From NCBI GenBank assembly GCA_003427395.1, contig BFEA01000050.1, forward strand, positions 414,257 to 437,224: a stretch of 22,968 nucleotides of DNA. Direction: 5' to 3'. The notes under the pieces are model-generated. The model had not been told where the DNA came from. It searched no databases and was given only the letters and a program-made list of their open reading frames with translations. Origin of the DNA: Chara braunii (taxonomy: Eukaryota > Streptophyta > Charophyceae > Charales > Characeae). The position numbers and the translations under genes were made by a program. Below, one piece after another: positions 18,445 to 22,968 of the stretch (within the stretch, counting starts at the first letter, position 1; each line of letters begins with the position of its first letter).

Positions 18445-18965
18445 TTCCCCTTCCCTCCTCCCTACATCCTGCTCAGTCAATCCCCTTATTTCAGGGTAAT
18501 CAATGTTGGCACCATCTACAAGGTGAAGGCCAAGGAAAACAAAGAAAAGGGCCTTGTGAACTGGAAGCATATGAACTCCAATCGCCCACAGCCAGACTTT
18601 CAAATATAACAAGGAAGGAGGATCTGGACACAACATATGAGTGGGGAGGACTCATGCAGATACGAAAGCTCCACGCTAGTGGCCAAGTTCCCATTTGACC
18701 CGGCTGAATGGGAATGGCCTGGACCTCATCCCATGCATGCATGGTATTATACAATCAAAGGGGGGTACAGGGAGTCTTGCCAGGACCAGCAGATCAACCA
18801 CACAATAGCAGGCAACTGGGCACGGGAGTCGCCACTGGAGCCCAAACTTTCAGAATCCTTTACCTGGTCCAGATATGAGAAAATCATGCCCACAAATCAT
18901 AGGTCTCTGCAGTGGCAGATCCTCCATTGCTGCCTCCCCACCCCCGACTGGCTTGTGTCGCGTGT
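18445..18965 (+). pseudogene. LINE ORF2 C-terminal fragment
   Basis: One frame reads YFRVINVGTIYKVKAKEN, has one stop (about 18607), then FPFDPAEWEW, and later KIMPTNHRSLQWQILHCCLP followed by TPDWLVSR. The full LINE has LPLDPNEWVW at about 14900 and KAMPAKLASLQWQ then DHRCLPTNDWLIDR at about 15110-15185, in the same order. This is the segment just before the C-terminal zinc finger. The match stops at about 18965, where CpG-rich DNA begins, as if the gypsy-type element had inserted here. Confidence 0.75.
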
Positions 18966-21258
18966 GATAAGCTCAGACCCGTACCGCGCGGCTTCCCGTA
19001 TCCCTGAGGAAAAATCCCCCGGAAGCCCCGAGGCACGGATGCGGACAAAAAGGGGTTTTTCATTCTTTTTGCTTTTGTTTTCTTTTTGGAACGGCTTTTT
19101 CATTTTTTTGGTTAATAACTCCCACGCGGGCGAATAGCGGCCGCGGTATGAAAACCAAGAAACGGTTTCGGTGGGGACTTTTTGAATTTTTGCGCGCGCG
19201 CGCCTAAGCTCCGACTTCTTCACGCGTCTCGCACCCCTGTTTCTTGCTTCGCATCCCCGCGCCATCTTCCGTTCTTGCTGCGCGCGTTTCCCCCATGCAG
19301 GACTCTTCGTCTTCCCCTCCGCCCAGCTCGATCCTTACTCCGCGAAGTGATTGGCCGCGTAGTTGGGACGCTCGGATCAATGTGGAGAGCGGGAAACCGC
19401 GCACCACTTGAACGGACACCCCAATCACGTAGGACCATGCCATCCCGCGGGTCGAACCCTCTAACTCCCCACCTTCCCCCTGTCCTGCTCATGTACAACC
19501 TGCGCTGCCCGCACCTCGCGCTGACAGCCCGCCGCCTCCCTCGCTATAAATTCGCACAACCCTCTCCTCTCTCTCTCTTTGATCTCGGCTGCAATGCTGC
19601 GCGAGCGATGCGCGAAGTCCGCGGCGCCGAACAGGCTCGACGAGCCCAAGACTGGGCGGAGTGACGACGCGGGGTGGACCCGCGGTAGTCTCGGGGCGAA
19701 GCAATCAGCGGGACTGAGCAGTGGTGGGGATTGGACGTCGGCCGCGGCATGGCCTTGTGGCTATGGTTGTCGGTGGTTTTGGGAAGTTTTGAAGGCTGCG
19801 CCTGAGGGGGGCAGTTAATTGAGAATTTTTGTGTACAAGAAGGACTCGCTTTTATCTCCATTGTTGCTTTGTCTATGCATGTTGCGTGTGTGAGGCCCCG
19901 AGTATTGGGAAGCTTGTTGTGCGCATGAGTGATGTCAAAGGTCTCTGGATGATTGGATGTCCTGTCAAGAGTTGTCGATTGCATGCATGTATGTGTGTAT
20001 GTACCTATCCGGGCGGGGACGGAGGAACAAAACTGGGGAACCGTCTGCTTAGGAGTATGAGTGCGTTAATCCCGTTGTTCCCCTCCCTTCCGCGGCCCTT
20101 CCTGCGCGCACGCACAGTCTCGATGTAACTTACTCTCTCTCTGCCTCTCATCTCTTTATTTTTGTGAACTGGTAGTCATTGCTTTGATCTTCTCGTCCCC
20201 GCACCGGTGACGTCAACCGCCGGCGTCCGCGCGTGCGGTCGACGCCCCCGCAAGGGGAAGAAAGCTTAGATTTCGCCATCTTTGCCCGACGCACTAACCT
20301 TGAGAGAGAAGGCTGCATCAAGTGTTGTATGGAGTCGGTGTTGGTTCAGATGACGGGGAGTGTGGGATCTTGCCTGTGTAAATCGCGTACCTTCGATCGT
20401 CTCATCTCGCTACCGACCTTCCCCATCACAGATGACGACAGCGTCTACTGCGATGCGGACGTACGGCGCGCGCTGAGGCGACCGGAGCAAGTGTGTTGGC
20501 AAGACCCGCCTCGGGCTTGTGATATAAGGGGGAATGGGTTTGTATTGATTGATCGTTTTGATTCCCCGACTCTAATATTGCCCTATACGGGTTTAACTGT
20601 ATTGCCCTGGTCGGCCGCTCACGCCACGTGGCGTCCGCGGTTTGATTGTCGCTGGTGTCGCCAGGGGGACTCGTGTTCTTGGCGACGCTTGGTCGTGGGT
20701 TACGAGGGAGCGACGCGTTTCCCCGAGATCTCCCGTAATGCGTGGGCGCTGCCCGCGCAATCTCGAATTCAGATGCCGACGGGCCCTCCCGCCGTTTCAC
20801 CCTCTCAGAAACTTCCGCGCGGACTCTGCGAGTCCGACGCCGAGGCTTGAAGTTCTCGAACCAACCACCCCTACCACAAAGACCCGATGGTCCGGTCACT
20901 TCGTGAGGCCGATGACGAGGCCTGAAGGCTTCGAACCCACTCCCTATCCCCCGAACCCATGACAGCCGGAGTTTCTGTCTTCCGCCGCCATGACCCTCTC
21001 CCCTTGATGCCTTTTCCCGTCCTAATTTACGATGACAATTTGTTTTTGCGGAAACCCTTATGATTTTATCGTTTCGGAGTGATTCGACCCCCACGGGACT
21101 TCGCGACGACAGTTCGACTCCGGAGAAAACCTTTGGCACGAAATGAGAGCCTCCCGTTCCGTTCGGGAGACTCAACCCTTAGGGCCAAAAATCCTCGGCC
21201 ACGCCCCACCCATAACTCTGATCGGCGACCCCGAACGGGAAGCCGAGAGGGGGCGTGA
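18966..21258 (+). mobile_element. Candidate 5' LTR and leader of Ty3/gypsy-type element
   Basis: Composition changes sharply to CpG-rich after the LINE fragment. It lies upstream of a tRNA-Met primer site and gag, where a 5' LTR is expected. It contains a TATA box at 19545 and a CT tract. Neither a TG start nor a CA end could be fixed, and the 3' LTR is outside the window, so the boundaries are guesses. Several open frames of 60-250 codons exist on both strands, but none has a recognisable domain, and high G+C makes them expected. A host promoter or first exon cannot be excluded. Confidence 0.4.
19545..19582 (+). promoter_or_regulatory. TATA box with CT-rich initiator
   Basis: TATAAAT at 19545-19551 is followed by a CCTCTCCTCTCTCTCTCTT tract about 15-30 bases downstream. 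This layout is typical of plant core promoters (TATA plus Y-patch). It most likely starts the gypsy-type genomic RNA. Confidence 0.5.
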
Positions 21259-21261
21259 GGT

Positions 21262-21273
21262 TGGTATCAAAGC
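21262..21273 (+). other. Primer-binding site, initiator tRNA-Met type
   Basis: TGGTATCAAAGC matches the plant tRNA-Met primer site TGGTATCAGAGC at eleven of twelve bases. It lies about 90 bases before the gag ATG, as expected for an LTR retrotransposon. Confidence 0.75.
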
Positions 21274-21364
21274 TGATTCGTTTCGGCTCCGAGGTTTTCC
21301 TAGGACGATTACCCGGTTTCAGAGTTTTTCTTTTTGATCTTTTTCTCTTAGATTTTCCTCATTT

Positions 21365-22709
21365 ATGAGTAGGCTGGCTCCCCGTCGATGGCGGCCCGCG
21401 AATAGCAATCAGAACCGAGCGAGAGGCCGGGCTCGAGATCCGCCTCTCGCGATGGTGGAACCCGGAATTGGGGGTGGAAACGATGACGATAATCACGCGG
21501 GGATGGCCAACCATCCCCTGTATTTTGTATCTCCTCCCTCCGAAGTTCTCATTTTCTCCGAAGATGATACCGGCCCTCGCACCTCGCTAGCTGCCTTGAA
21601 AGCCCAGGGCTGGTCGGACCAGTTGCTCCGAGAACGAATTCCCGGAAGGTTAGCCGGAACCGCTTTTGAGTGGTATGGACAAAACCCTTTCACTAATTGG
21701 TTAGCCTTCCAGAGGAAATTTCTCGACAGATTTGATCACATCGCGGCAGCCTCGGGAGACCTTGGCTAGATATGTTGAACGTTTTACGTACCTAGCCGAA
21801 CGCTCCGGGGTGGACGAGAAAATGGTACGGACTGATTTCGTTAGAGGATTGTCAGATTCTCGCCTGCGGAAAAAGATCCGCAAGAAATGCAACCCTATAG
21901 AACATACCCTGACGGAGCTAATTCAGTACGCCATTAAGTACGGGAAGGAAAATTACGATGTGGGCCTGGACTCAGAATCTGACAAAGACGACCCTTCGGG
22001 CGTTCGACGCAATAGCTACTCTGCTACGGCACGAATGTTCGAAGATCGCTTCAGGTTGGGTCGGACAAAAAAAGGCTCGGATCGGAAAGCCTCTTCCTCT
22101 GCTTCGACCTCTCGTCGCTCTAGGCAAGCTCAAGGAGGCCGGGGCGAGGAAGAAGTATCCATGAAAGAGGTCGCAACCCAACTAGTTACGGTAGTGGCCC
22201 CGTTGTCGGAGTTTGTTCAAGGTTTGCAGTGGCAACGTATAGCCGCCGCACAACGGCAACAAGCGACTATGGCCGCCGGGGCCCCTATGATAAGACCGAC
22301 CCTGGCCGGGGCTGTCCCGCCCCTACGCTGTTATAACTGTAATCAGTCAGGCCACCTTGCGAAAGATTGTCCGAAACGTCGAACTCAGGGTAGGCCCGCG
22401 GGGCCCACTGGACCTTCCCAAATCCCGCTGGCTGCTCTAACCGCCGCAGGACAAGGGAGGGTAGCCACGGTGATGGATACTGGAACAATGGAAATGGTGA
22501 CCCCTGCGGCCACCGAGATAGGGCCCGATGAGTACATGGCTGCGGAGATGTTCGAACCCGGGACCATTGGAGTGATACGTTGCCAGAACAGAAACGCCTG
22601 TAAGGGTTTCTGCCCGGTTTTTTCAAGGTCAGACACTGCCCGACCCTTGCTTGGATTGAAAGACTTGATGAGATTGACGTTGCCAAAGTTAGTCATACTG
22701 ACCGTATAA
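21365..22709 (+). pseudogene. Ty3/gypsy-type Gag polyprotein, one frameshift
   Basis: The frame from ATG 21365 carries the retrotransposon gag domain signature (LAGTAFEWYGQNPFTNW, then FQRKFLDRF). Around 21735 the homology moves to another frame, where RETLARYVERFTYLAERSG and FVRGLSDSRLRKKI continue the domain. A basic Ser/Arg linker follows. A CCHC zinc knuckle at 22329-22370, CYNCNQSGHLAKDC, fits C-X2-C-X4-H-X4-C and would bind genomic RNA. The frame closes at 22709 after about 450 residues in total. No aspartic protease DTG/DSG site in context, RT or integrase is seen before the window ends. A programmed frameshift inside the gag domain is unlikely, so I read this as a mutation or base error. 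Codon use is more G+C-rich than in the LINE. Confidence 0.85.
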
Positions 22710-22968
22710 TTGAGAGACCTAAAACCTGACGTCGGTGACGTGTAACGACATCGACATCCGTTCAAGACAGCGGGAGTCGGCACTGTTGTCTACGGTTCTC
22801 GACGAGGCCGCAGTAGTGTGCGGTCATGGAAAAACTAAAGTTAGACCTAGTCTACCTAAAATAATGTCGCCGGGCGATTCAGGACCTAAGTAGGCTAAAA
22901 AGGGGTGTGCGCCGGGTATAAAGCCGCGACGCAGGGGGAATAGGAAGAAGAGTTTTAATTCTAGGGCC
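22710..22968 (+). other. Downstream of gag, no domain recognised
   Basis: One frame stays mostly open from about 22720, with one stop near 22890, but I see no protease or other pol motif. The element's pol region would be expected beyond the window edge. A GGTATAAAG string near 22917 resembles a TATA box but has no other support. Confidence 0.3.

Noticed and set aside
20233-21175. Opposing open frames of 205 (plus) and 249 (minus) codons
   Set aside because: CpG-rich DNA keeps both strands open. Neither peptide shows a domain, and the region sits where an LTR or leader is expected.

Overview
The window looks like transposon-dense nuclear DNA of a plant or streptophyte alga. Reasons: an L1-like LINE with an APE endonuclease and an RT-type C-terminal zinc finger; a Ty3/gypsy-type gag with a CCHC knuckle; two primer-binding sites matching plant initiator tRNA-Met; tRNA-derived SINE heads; a plant-style TATA box plus CT-rich initiator; and type III hammerhead ribozymes spaced as in plant retrozymes. 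I found no host protein-coding gene, rRNA gene or intact tRNA gene. The species cannot be named from this sequence.

Layout. Positions 1-2700 hold a stepped palindromic tandem repeat (289-716) and a C/T-rich higher-order repeat (1186-2695). Positions 3130-5030 hold (CA)n tracts, an ~83 bp degenerate repeat and a retrozyme-like unit: two same-strand hammerheads with cleavage sites 816 nt apart and a tRNA-Met primer site between them. Weaker minus-strand hammerhead remnants flank it. Positions 5215-7174 are a pile of SINEs, 3' tails and a LINE fragment.

Positions 7344-16422 form one apparently full-length 9.08 kb LINE. Its boundaries come from a second copy of the target (16497-16721) that lacks the insertion, with a 7 bp target-site duplication. 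ORF1 stays in one frame for about 3.2 kb despite five internal stops. ORF2 carries endonuclease, RT and zinc-finger regions broken by frameshifts and stops, and RT catalytic residues are lost. A single N at 16485 lies between the inserted and uninserted copies and may mark a haplotype join or misassembly.

Positions 16722-18965 carry more LINE/SINE 3' tails, an inverted repeat and a second LINE C-terminal fragment. From about 18966 the DNA becomes CpG-rich and leads through a TATA box, a tRNA-Met primer site and a frameshifted gag to the window edge. This is the 5' part of a Ty3/gypsy-type LTR element.

How the parts relate: the LINE tail forms two successive hairpins (GCTGGA/TCCAGC and GCTCC/GGAGC) that recur in at least seven other copies, most ending in A-rich tails. 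This suggests a LINE that recognises a structured RNA end and also mobilises short parasites. The retrozyme would depend on an LTR retrotransposon; its primer site uses the same tRNA as the gypsy element at the right end.
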